DNA of 53,366 nt from D37C17 sp964551815 (GTDB taxonomy: Bacteria > Fidelibacterota > Marinisomatia > SCGC-AAA003-L08 > D37C17), in the NCBI GenBank assembly GCA_964551815.1, contig CAZKEL010000007.1, forward strand, positions 1 through 53,366, in the 5' to 3' direction. Position 1 is the stretch's first letter. Each line of letters opens with the position of its first letter. A program made the position numbers and the translations under genes. The notes under the pieces were generated by a model. That model was not told the origin of the DNA. It saw only the letters and a list, made by a program, of their open reading frames with translations, and made no database searches. Positions 43,501 through 52,846 of the stretch are shown piece after piece.

Positions 43501-46500
43501 TCACTATCATGATCATAACAGCGTTCAACTTTACCAGGCCCCCCACAAATACCACATTCATCAAATTCCCAGATTTGATTATTTTCATCGTCACAGTCCT
43601 TACAGTCAGTGGTTAAACCTTCAGGTACCTTATCTTCACAATGCTGAAAGTTCACCTCACAATTACCTTCCCCGTCTCCATCATCATCCATATAGTAGGT
43701 AATGAGACCAGGGCCGTCACAGACACCACAGACATCTGGTTTTGCATCTCCGCCATAGATGCCCATGCAGTCCACCTGGCAGGGATGTTTCCCCGTATTT
43801 CCTGCAACACAAACTTCACAGTTGTCAACATAAGCTGTTCCTCCAAAATCGCCGTGACAATCTTCAATGCAGGGAGCAATTTCTGTATTACCGCCTGAAC
43901 ACATTCCACAATCATCTATTTCTGCATTCCCTCCCCATTCATCATTACAATCCTGCTTGCAGGGTGTGTTCCCCGTATTGCCTTCCACACAGAGGTTACA
44001 GTTATCACGGTAAGCATTACCACCAAAATCACCATTGCAGTCCGCATCACAAGGGGTATTATCGGTATTACCACCGGTACAGTTGTCACATTGATCCAAT
44101 ATTGCAAAGCCGCCCCAGTCCCCGTTACAATCCTGTTCACAGGGAGTTTTATCAGTCTTGCCGCCGGTGCAATTCCCACATTCATCTATTTCGGCTGTTC
44201 CTCCCCATTCATCGTTACAATCCTGAATACAAGGTTCTTTGCCTGTATTCCCCCGAGTACATTCCCCGCAGTTATCAACTATTGCTTCTCCTCCGCATTC
44301 GTTGCTGCAGTCAGGCTCAACCGTTTCTGCATTTAATGGACTGCAATCCATTAAATCTAATACGCCGTCACCATCATCATCATTATCGCAGGCGTCGCCA
44401 ATACCGTCTTCATCATGGTCCAGCTGGTCAGGATTTTTTACAATGGGGCAATTATCGTTTACGGAAACTTCATCTCCGTCATTCATATCGTAGTAATTCT
44501 TCAAATGTTTCGAAAAGCGTAACACCATTTTAGAAGGGCAGGCAGAATTGTCACCCAGATGTTTGATGCAATCCTTTTTATTTTTTGACATCCATCCGCC
44601 ACCATTAAAAAAGTCCATAGTGACCGTCTCATCAAATAGTTTTTCACCTTCTTCATAAACAATGGCATTTACCTGATGTATGCGTACCAGGTTTCTGCCC
44701 TTTAAACGGAAGACCACATCTCCGTAAGGATCAAAGCTATCGGTACATAATGCTGCCACTTCTCTTTCGATAATGCCATGACTTTTAGGAATGAGGGATT
44801 GCTCTAATTCATCGGTTAGGTCTTCCTTAAACAGTTCTTTCCCTGATTCCACATCTACGATATAGATTTTATGTCGTTTTACCACATATTCCACTTTTCT
44901 GCCAGCAGCCTGAAATTCATGGAAGAGTTTATCTATATTGTTAAAGAAATCTTTTCCGGTAAGCGTTATTGAAACGGTATCAAATTCAGTGGTTTCGTTC
45001 CAGCGAATCTGTTCCAGAGATTTAAATTTGAATTTCACTTCTCCCCAAAGGGCATGAAGGGTGTTGATGGTTCCATTGTGCTTTCCATCCCAGGAATTAT
45101 AGTTGCATCGTGGAGATTTCTCCTCGGTACCATCCTTTGTTTCATCACAGTCTGTAAGTTTATCTGCTAATTTCACTGCAAGTTCAATTTGGTATTGTTT
45201 GGCAGTTCCACCCCAGTCATCATTACAATCCTGCACACAGGCGATTTTTCCTGTATTTCCTTCCACACAGATATTGCAGTTATCCAGATAAGCCGTTCCA
45301 CCCCAATCTTTATTACAATCCTGCACGCAGTCATTTTCGGCATTTTCATCACATTCACCGCATTCATCTTCATAAGCACTGCCTCCCCAGTCACCATTAC
45401 AATCCATGACGCAGGGTTCTATTTCTGTTGATCCACCACTACAGATTTCACAACGATCTAATTCGGCTGTTCCACCCCATTCACCATTACAGTCCTCCAC
45501 ACAGTCATTATGGGGGTTATCATCACAAGTTTTGCAATTATCCTCCACAGCTTCACCACCCCAATCACCGTTACAGTCCTGCGTACAGGCGGTATTTCCT
45601 GTATTTCCCTCCACGCAGATGCTGCAGTTATCCGGGTACGCTGTTCCACCCCAATCCCCATTACAATCCTGAACACAGGCTTCTTTTCCGGTTTCCCCTT
45701 GTGTACAAAGGTTACATTTGTCCAATTCAGCACTGCCACCCCAGTCACCATTACAGTCCTGCACACAATCATTCTCAGGGTCGCTGTCGCAAATATCACA
45801 GTTATCTGTTAATGTCTTACCCCCCCAGTCACCATTACAGTCTTGAATACAGGGGGAGAGGCCTGTATCGCCACCGCTGCAATTTCCACAATTGTCTATC
45901 TCTGCAGTTCCTCCCCAATTACCGTTGCAGTCCTGCACACAGTTATTATGTGAGTCCGCATCACAGATACCACATTTATCTTCCCATGCATTGCCTCCCC
46001 AGGTACCGGCACAATCCTGAGTGCAGGGACTCAAATGTGTATTTCCCCCGCTGCAGACATCGCAGTTGTCCATGACAGCGGTGCCCCCCCAGTCACCATT
46101 GCAATCTTGAATGCAGGGAACTATACCGGTATTTCCTCCTGAGCATTTCCCACAATGATCTATTTCAGCCTTCCCACCCCATTCATTATTGCAATCTTGA
46201 ACACAGGCGGTAACATGAGTATTACCTCCGCTGCAAATTCCACAGTTATCAACCACTGCAGAACCTCCCCATTCGTTATTGCAATCTACAGGGCAGGGGA
46301 ATTTACCGGTATTTCCTTCTACGCATTTTTCACATTTATCCAAGAGAGCAGATCCGCCCCAATCTCCGTTGCAGTCCTGCACACAATCATTGACAGGTTC
46401 GTCATCACAAGTATTGCAATTATCTAATTTGGCTAATCCACCCCACACACCTGCACAGTCCTTTTGGCAGGGTGAGGTGTGTGTATCGCCACCACTGCAG

Positions 46501-47019
46501 ACTCCACAGCTGTCAACGGAGGCAAAACCACCCCAATCCATATTACAGTCTTGAATACAGTCATTATTTGGGTCATCGTCACAGTTTCTGCATTTGTCTT
46601 CATAGGCAGATCCACCCCACACACCGGCGCAATCTTTTATGCAGGGATCTATCAGGGTCTTCCCGCTGCTACAGGATCCACAATTATCAATTACCGCCGT
46701 ACCACCCCAGTCTCCATGACAGTCCTCAATACAATTATTTTCCGGGTCAGCATCACATTGACCACAATTATCAGTAACGGCCAAACCACCCCATTCTCCA
46801 AGGCAATCCTGTAAACAGGGTTGCTTACCAGTATTCCCTTCAACACAGTTTCTGCAATTGTCCTCATAGGCAGTCCCTCCCCATTGGCCGTTACAATCCT
46901 GAATACAGGGACTTATACCCGTATTACCGCTGCTGCAGTTTCCACAATTGTCCACTGTGGCAGCACCACCCCAGTCTCCATGACAGTCTTTAACACAGGC
47001 AGTTTTTCCCGTTGAACCT
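40551..47019 (-). CDS. Giant DCxGxWGG-repeat / TSP3 / leucine-rich-repeat protein, C-terminal part up to the gap
   Basis: This part of the giant protein is open from the gap (47019) to a stop at 40551. The order is about 20 DCxGxWGGxAxxDxCxxC units, a unique domain (about 44470-45180), a thrombospondin-type-3-like calcium segment (near 44340-44480, DHDEDGIGDACDNDDDGDG), further units, and Cys-rich linkers. It ends with three blocks of leucine-rich repeats (42690-40570; 'LPESIGKLENLQRLHFAHN'). The protein ends in LGYWCK with no NPFNP sorting domain. It is the same gene as 47120-48721. It is probably a secreted, disulfide-rich adhesin or binding protein; no ligand is known. Confidence 0.85.
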
Positions 47020-48000
47020 NNNNNNNNNNNNNNNNNNNNNNNNNNNNNNNNNNNNNNNNNNNNNNNNNNNNNNNNNNNNNNNNNNNNNNNNNNNNNNNNN
47101 NNNNNNNNNNNNNNNNNNNACCACCCCAGTCTCCATGACAGTCTTTAACACAGGCAGTTTTTCCCGTTGAACCTGAAACACAATTATCACAGTTATCTAT
47201 AAAGGCTTCACCTCCCCATTCACCAGCACAGTCTTGGATACAGTCAACTTTCCCTGTAGCACCACGGACGCAATTTCGACAATTATCAATGACAGCATTA
47301 CCGCCCCAATCCCCGTTACAGTCCTGCAGGCAGGCAGATTGATCAGTTGTACCCTCAACACATTCACCACAATTATCTATAAAGGCAGTTCCACCCCATA
47401 TACCCGTACAGTCCTGTACACAATCGTTGGCCGGGTCTTCATCGCAACTCCCACATTGGTCAATTTCTGCAATACCACCCCAATTGCCGGCACAGTCCTG
47501 AACACAGGGTAGCTTCCCTGAATTACCTCCTGTGCATTGATTACATTTATCCAAGAGAGCTGACCCTCCCCAGTCACCGTTACAGTCTTGAATACAGGGA
47601 ATTTTTTGTGTGCTGCCCTGTACACATATTCCACAATTATCAATGACTGCTATACCACCGCATTCCTGATTACAGTCAAATTGGGTGATACAATTTCCAT
47701 CACAATCATGAAATTGCCTGGCATACCGGCAAATGTTATTATTCCAGGTAGCGGTAGAATCATAGTTACAGGCATTCCTATCCAGACAACCCTGCGTTGC
47801 ATTATTTATGAATAGAGTAAAAGTTGAAATAATATATTGAGAAACCAGCAATTCAGGATCTCCATCACCGTCTAAATCGCCCGTTGCAAAGGCGGATATT
47901 CCGCTCAATCCCTCAATAATGGGATGGGTGAGAGGAGACCCTTTACTCCGGCTCTCAATGTATTGAATTGTATCCTCTCTGATGAAGGGGAACACATCTA
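41900..48000 (-). repeat. Tandem Cys/Trp-rich DCxGxWGG protein repeats (protein-level, about 39 units)
   Basis: Two unit lengths alternate: 30 aa (DCxxxWGGxAxxDxCxxCxxGxTxxxxCxx) and 28 aa (DCxxxWGGxAxxDxCxxCDxxPxNDCxx). I counted about 39 units, including degenerate ones, across 42800-47700; the outer limits given are approximate. They are split by the unique domain and by the TSP3-like segment. Confidence 0.8.
47020..47119. other. 100-N assembly gap inside the giant repeat gene
   Basis: The 55 bases left of the gap (46965-47019) are identical to the 55 bases right of it (47120-47174). Joining the two ends on this overlap removes 155 bases and leaves one open frame of 8016 nt (2671 codons plus stop). 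Additional repeat units could still be missing. Confidence 0.9.
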
Positions 48001-48721
48001 CATCGTTGTCCCCGTCTAAATCATTTGCAGTAAGGTAATATTCCAGTTGAGGTGGACTTTTAAATAATGACTCGGTAAACAATCCATTTCCATTATTTTC
48101 AAAAGTGAGGAGGAAAGAGTGCATATCCTTTGCTGAAATAATATCTAAATCTCCGTCTGAATCAACATCTCTTAAAACAATCTCCCAGGACCCCTCAGCG
48201 TTATTTGAAAGGCTATGACTTTTAAATTTCATATTCCCCGTATTTTCATGCCAATGGATTTGATGATCATTTTCACTAAATGAAACAATATCCAGATCAA
48301 GGTCACCGTCCATATCCCCTGCATGGATTGACCAGGGACCATCTAAGTTTGAAATAAGAAGTTGAGGTTTGAATTTTCCTCCGCCGTTATTTTGGTAATA
48401 GGTAATGGCATCTGCAAAATTAGATGCAGTGATAAAATCAGTAAGACCATCGGTATTGAGATCAAGGGGGAAAAGGGAAACAATGCCTAAAGCATTATCA
48501 GAGATGACCTGGGTTTCAAATTCAAGGTTGCCTTTGTTTTCATACCAGAGAAGAGAATGGGATTCCATGGAGACGGCAAGTATATCTTTTTTACCATCAC
48601 CGTTTAAATCAGTAATGTGGAGGGAAAGTATGCCTTTTTCGCCTACCTCTAAAGTACGGGCTTGGAATTCAATCTGACTGAATCCAATAGAAGTGAATAA
48701 TATGACAAGCAGTAAATTCAA
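47120..48721 (-). CDS. FG-GAP / DCxGxWGG-repeat protein, N-terminal part of the giant gene
   Basis: Start at 48721 with a short signal peptide (MNLLLVILFTSIGFSQ). Residues about 25-330 form a beta-propeller of FG-GAP/VCBS repeats with calcium-loop signatures (DLNGDGKKDILAV, DMDGDLDLDIVSF, DVDSDGDLDIISA, DLDGDNDVDVFPF, DLDGDGDPELLVS). A Cys-rich segment (CLDRNACNYDSTATWNN) then leads into DCxGxWGG units that run into the gap. Past the gap the frame is shifted because of the duplicated 55-bp end, so gene callers will split it. The whole gene with the 3' part is at least 2671 codons. Confidence 0.85.
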
Positions 48722-48803
48722 ATTTCCGTAGAGATTATTCTACAGAATTTACTGCATTATTGAATTATCGAAAAAGGTGAAGATGGAAAAAAAATAGCCA
48801 CAT

Positions 48804-50471
48804 TTATCTGAAAGTTAATCCTAATCCCAAATTCAGTGCATTGTTTGTACCCATATTATAGTCCAAAAAGGCATCAATAAAGAGAAGTCTTACTCTCATT
48901 CCAATGAGTCTTCTGAATTTATTGTCTCCCGGAAAGGAGAGGGAAATATCTGTTGGTACGCCTGTTGTCCATGTTTTTGAGCCTGTACAGTCTGCTTCTT
49001 CCATTCCTTCAATATATTTCTTATTCGAGCCCGTTCCTGAAAAACAGCCGTAAGCAAGAGGATTTGCCAACTCATAGCCTATATCCAAAGTGGAGGTTTC
49101 ATAACCCAGCCCACCATAGATGCCTATACCACCTAAAAATGCCAGAAACCAGGGAAGGTTAAAGGTCTTTCCCGCTTGAAGGGAATACATTCGATTCACA
49201 GAATTCAACTTCGCTCCGGAAAAATCAAGAAGCATATCATTCTTATAGTAGCCCAGGGAGACATCTATAGGCCAGCCTTTAGGTTTCTGTTTTTTCTGCT
49301 TAGGGAGTTTTGTGATGCGTTCTAAATGAGAGCGGATTTCGAGCAGTGCATCAGGGTCACCGGATTGGAAACGATAATTCAAGGTATCCAATTCTGTTAA
49401 ATCCATTGAGGTGGTACGAAGCTCAAAAAGTGCAGAGTCCACATCTGCCGGGGTAATATTGGTTGGGAGTTCCTCTATCACGAAGGCTATCTTAGGGGAA
49501 ATTTGTACTTTAGGCTGTTTTTTAGGCTTCTCTTTAAAAAACTCGCTAATACCAATTTTCCCTCCATAGCCACCGTATTGAATTGAACCAACCCCTGGGA
49601 TGGGTAAGGGCTGGGGTATGCCTCTCACGGTAAGCTCTGTGTGAAAAGGCAGCCCTACAGAAGCCTGAAAAATGGGAACAGGCAGCCCAATGGCAATGGG
49701 GGATTGATTAAACAAGTCACCAAACCCCCCGGGGATTTCCAGAGTGGGCATTTCCATGTCACCCAGTCCTGACCGGATTAAAGTATCCAGTGGTTCACCG
49801 TATTTATCTGAGAACTCGGATTCACTGGCATACAATGGCTGCAGGGTAGTAAGTAATATACCCGTGTTGGGATCTGTGACTTCATATTCTACCCCTAATC
49901 CCGGTATATTTTTGGCAATTGACCAGGTATTTGATACTACCTGATTAAAAATTTGCGGAACGGCGTTATTCAGCGTTACCGTGAGTGTTGAAGTACTGTC
50001 TGAGCCCAGAATATTTTGAGCAGGGCCTTCCGGTACATCCAGCATATCTGAAACAGCTAAACCAAAGGTGATGGTCTGATCCTGATATAATTCTGCTCCT
50101 GCATCTGATAACCCTGCAGTAGGTATAGCAGCAAGAATAGCTAAGTCCTCAGTTAAAAGAGATTTTGGAAATTGAAACTGAAATGGGAATGAAATAGAAT
50201 CATTGGGGATGATAAAATTGTAGGTAGTATGCCCTGAGGGTGCCATGGAGTAGGCGAAATCAAAAGTCAGGTCAAATCCCAGAATTTTATGAGGGGTTGC
50301 TTTACGGTAGAATCCACTGTTCATCCCTGTACCCATCATGGTGCCGATGGGAGCTAAATATCCCTCGGCATTGCGACCCACTAATGAAGTTACAGAGCTG
50401 GTTATATCCCCAAAAAGCCAGGATTGAAACATACAGATGGTGAAGAGGATAATTGACTTCACATTATTCAT
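48804..50471 (-). CDS. DUF6588-like outer-membrane-associated protein
   Basis: 555 aa with a signal peptide (MNNVKSIILFTICMFQSWLFG). 'MNSGFYRKATPHKILGFDLTF' and similar segments resemble the DUF6588 family of FCB bacteria, which are beta-rich and of unknown function. A Lys/Pro-rich stretch 'FKEKPKKQPKVQISPKIAF' interrupts the middle. The end (NNALNLGLGLTFR) suggests an outer-membrane barrel or an outer-membrane attached protein. It is divergent from aspS with 177 bp between them. Confidence 0.7.
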   Translation of the reverse strand: MNNVKSIILFTICMFQSWLFGDITSSVTSLVGRNAEGYLAPIGTMMGTGMNSGFYRKATPHKILGFDLTFDFAYSMAPSGHTTYNFIIPNDSISFPFQFQFPKSLLTEDLAILAAIPTAGLSDAGAELYQDQTITFGLAVSDMLDVPEGPAQNILGSDSTSTLTVTLNNAVPQIFNQVVSNTWSIAKNIPGLGVEYEVTDPNTGILLTTLQPLYASESEFSDKYGEPLDTLIRSGLGDMEMPTLEIPGGFGDLFNQSPIAIGLPVPIFQASVGLPFHTELTVRGIPQPLPIPGVGSIQYGGYGGKIGISEFFKEKPKKQPKVQISPKIAFVIEELPTNITPADVDSALFELRTTSMDLTELDTLNYRFQSGDPDALLEIRSHLERITKLPKQKKQKPKGWPIDVSLGYYKNDMLLDFSGAKLNSVNRMYSLQAGKTFNLPWFLAFLGGIGIYGGLGYETSTLDIGYELANPLAYGCFSGTGSNKKYIEGMEEADCTGSKTWTTGVPTDISLSFPGDNKFRRLIGMRVRLLFIDAFLDYNMGTNNALNLGLGLTFR

Positions 50472-50648
50472 AAAACCTCCAATATTGCAGTTAGCTGAGT
50501 ATTCTGTTATTAAATAGGGTGCCTCAATCTAATTAATTTTCTTAACTAATATCCAAGAGAATAATCACCATTTGAGTAAAATTTATATTTTTCTGAAATT
50601 ACCTTAAGGAAGCATCCTAATTTTTCCACCCGAATTCAGGAGTCAGAA

Positions 50649-52424
50649 GTGATAAAACGAACACATACCTGCGGGAACCTTTCCGCAAAAAATTTAGATG
50701 AAAATGTAGCCCTCAATGGATGGATATCAAAAAGCCGGGATTTAGGAGGTCTGCATTTTATTGATCTGCGGGACCGTTACGGGGTTACTCAGATTGTATT
50801 TAATGAAGACATTAATAAAGCGGCCTTCGACCGGGTAAAAAAACTGGGTTTGGAAGATGTTATTGGTATCACAGGCAAAGTAGTTTCCCGTCCTGAGGAT
50901 GCAGTAAATAAAAAAATATCTACAGGCGAAATTGATGTTGAAGTAACCAAACTCACGGTTTATAATGAATCGGCTCCACCCCCCTTCGATATAAACGACA
51001 GAAATTCTGCTTCTGAAAATCACCGTCTGAAATACCGATACCTGGAATTGCGTACCCGTGACTTACAGAAAAAAATGATTATCAGGCACAAAGCCGCCAT
51101 TGCCACGCGCAACTTCATGAATGAGGCTGACTTTGTAGAAATTGAAACGCCGGTACTGATGAAATCCACCCCGGAAGGTGCCCGCGATTTTCTGGTACCC
51201 AGCCGCATACACAGAGGAAAATTCTATGCCCTGCCCCAATCTCCTCAAACTTATAAGCAGCTTCTCATGGTTTCAGGGTTCGACAAATATTTTCAGATTG
51301 TAAAATGTTTTAGGGATGAAGATTTCAGAGCTGACCGCCAACCGGAATTTACTCAGATTGATATTGAAATGTCCTTTGTTGACCAAGATGATGTTCTCAA
51401 GCTGGGAACAGAGCTCACCCGCCACATCTGGAAATCTGTCATCAATGTGGATCTTCCCAAGTCTTTCCCTGTCATGAATTACTTTGAGGCTATGGAAAGA
51501 TACGGCTCTGATAAACCGGATATCCGCTTCGAAATGGAACTGCAGGAAATGGCAGAATTTGTGGAACAATCAGACTTCAATGCTTTCAAATCAGTGCTGG
51601 AATCCGGTGGCAGAGTGAAGGGGATTGTTTGTCCAAATGCTTCATCTTACAGCCGGAAGGTTATAGATGAACTCACCGACTATCTGAAAAAATACTTTGG
51701 GGCAAAAGGTTTGGCATGGATGAAATGTGTAGAAGGGAAGTTAGATGGGGGTATCAGCAAATTTTTTCCCGAGGATGTTCAAGCAGAAATAATCTCAAAA
51801 TTGAATATTACCGATGACTCTGTTTTCTTTATGGTAGGGGACACTGCCAATATCGTCTTTGCTGCCCTGGGTGCTTTGCGTCTTGAAATTGCCAAACGGG
51901 AAAACCTTGTTGACAGCACAAAATGGGCTCCTCTCTGGGTGGTGGACTTCCCTCTGGTGGAATGGAACGAAGAAAAAAACCGCTGGGATGCCCTCCATCA
52001 TCCATTCACTTCGCCTCACCTGAATGATCTGGATAAACTTGATAATGACCCAGGTTCTGTGAGGTCATTGGGTTATGATGTAGTCATGAATGGTTATGAA
52101 CTGGGAGGGGGATCCATTCGTATTCATGACAAAGAGTTGCAGTCCAGAATATTTACACTCTTGGGAATTGGTAAGGAGGAAGCACAGGAAAAGTTTGGTT
52201 TCCTATTGGATGCTTTCAAATACGGCGCACCCCCTCATGGTGGTATGGCCTTCGGATTTGACCGCATTGTCATGCTTTTGGCAGGCTCTAATCAAATTAG
52301 GGATGTGATTGCATTCCCTAAAACTACTTCCGCCCTCTCACTCATGGATAATTCTCCTTCTCCTGTATCGGAAGAACAGTTGGAGGAATTACATTTGGAA
52401 CTGCAGGAGGAAGTGGAGGAGTAG
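50649..52424 (+). CDS. aspS: Aspartyl-tRNA synthetase
   Basis: 591 aa, bacterial-type AspRS. GTG start at 50649 chosen because 'MIKRTHTCGNL' is the family N-terminus. It begins with an OB-fold anticodon domain (LNGWISKSRDLGGLHFIDLRDR), then class II motifs: motif 1 near residue 155, motif 2 'FRDEDFRADRQPEFTQID' and motif 3 'GFDRIVMLLAG'. The bacterial GAD insertion domain (about 290-410) is present. Whether it also charges tRNA-Asn cannot be decided here. It stands alone; promoter elements in the 177 bp upstream were not identified. Confidence 0.97.
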   Translation: MIKRTHTCGNLSAKNLDENVALNGWISKSRDLGGLHFIDLRDRYGVTQIVFNEDINKAAFDRVKKLGLEDVIGITGKVVSRPEDAVNKKISTGEIDVEVTKLTVYNESAPPPFDINDRNSASENHRLKYRYLELRTRDLQKKMIIRHKAAIATRNFMNEADFVEIETPVLMKSTPEGARDFLVPSRIHRGKFYALPQSPQTYKQLLMVSGFDKYFQIVKCFRDEDFRADRQPEFTQIDIEMSFVDQDDVLKLGTELTRHIWKSVINVDLPKSFPVMNYFEAMERYGSDKPDIRFEMELQEMAEFVEQSDFNAFKSVLESGGRVKGIVCPNASSYSRKVIDELTDYLKKYFGAKGLAWMKCVEGKLDGGISKFFPEDVQAEIISKLNITDDSVFFMVGDTANIVFAALGALRLEIAKRENLVDSTKWAPLWVVDFPLVEWNEEKNRWDALHHPFTSPHLNDLDKLDNDPGSVRSLGYDVVMNGYELGGGSIRIHDKELQSRIFTLLGIGKEEAQEKFGFLLDAFKYGAPPHGGMAFGFDRIVMLLAGSNQIRDVIAFPKTTSALSLMDNSPSPVSEEQLEELHLELQEEVEE

Positions 52425-52620
52425 TACGTAAAATGGAAATAGCCGCAGGACCGCCTACTGGTTGGCTGAAACAGGAGGAGGACATGATGCCCCTGGTCCC
52501 AATCCCCAGAATTCATCATTCGAAATTCATCACTTGTCAATCGTAGTGTTAACGTAGATTGATTCATTATTCGATATTCGTTATTCTCCCAAACTTCTGC
52601 TTTATACTTCTAGCCATTGA

Positions 52621-52694
52621 CCCATCTACACCAAGGCTACGATGGGCAAGCAAATGACCCATCTACACCAAGGCTACGATGGGCAAGCAAATGA
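52621..52694. repeat. Two tandem copies of the dispersed 37-bp CCCATCTAC..GATGGGCAAGC element
   Basis: Each unit is 37 bp and the two are identical. CCCATC and GATGGG form a 6-bp stem. The element recurs at 3350-3520 (in coding sequence), near 3690-3750 and at 52891-52922 (in coding sequence). Confidence 0.8.
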
Positions 52695-52846
52695 CAAATG
52701 TACACATATTAAAATGGTTGTTCCTTCTGTATAAAACCCCCTAAATTATGCTCAATTTAAATTCGGAGGGGTCTCTCTTAATAAAATGCAGTTTTTTCAA
52801 ACATGGATGAATAGGTTTTATCATTTTCAAAATTTTTTGAAATCCA
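52682..52846. repeat. Right copy of a long inverted leader repeat (partner 3525-3690)
   Basis: See the left copy. The two inward-facing copies at about 49 kb distance differ at roughly a dozen of 155 aligned positions. The similarity continues through the dockerin coding region. Confidence 0.85.
52736..52772 (+). promoter_or_regulatory. Leader hairpin covering the Shine-Dalgarno of the 52786 gene
   Basis: ACCCCCTAAATT (52736-52747) can pair with AATTCGGAGGGGT (52760-52772) with one bulged A, one G-U pair and one mismatch. GGAGGGG in the 3' arm is the ribosome-binding site 14 bp before the ATG. The same structure occurs at 3595-3631. Regulation is inferred. Confidence 0.5.

Larger units (their letters stand above)
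52425..52785. other. Intergenic region with 37-bp tandem repeat and leader of the 52786 gene
   Basis: No gene seen. It has two perfect copies of a 37-bp repeat at 52621-52694, a further diverged copy near 52540 ('AATCGTAG...CTACGATT'-like) and the conserved leader hairpin at 52736-52772. No terminator for aspS was found. Confidence 0.6.

Noticed and set aside
43742..44533. Open frames on the plus strand opposite the DCxGxWGG repeats
   Set aside because: They are His/Tyr/Cys-rich low-complexity translations of repeat DNA, mirror images of the real gene, and have no start signals.
42800..47700. CRISPR array in the repeat region
   Set aside because: The repeats are coding, diverge in every unit, are 84 or 90 bp long and in frame, and no spacers or cas genes are present.
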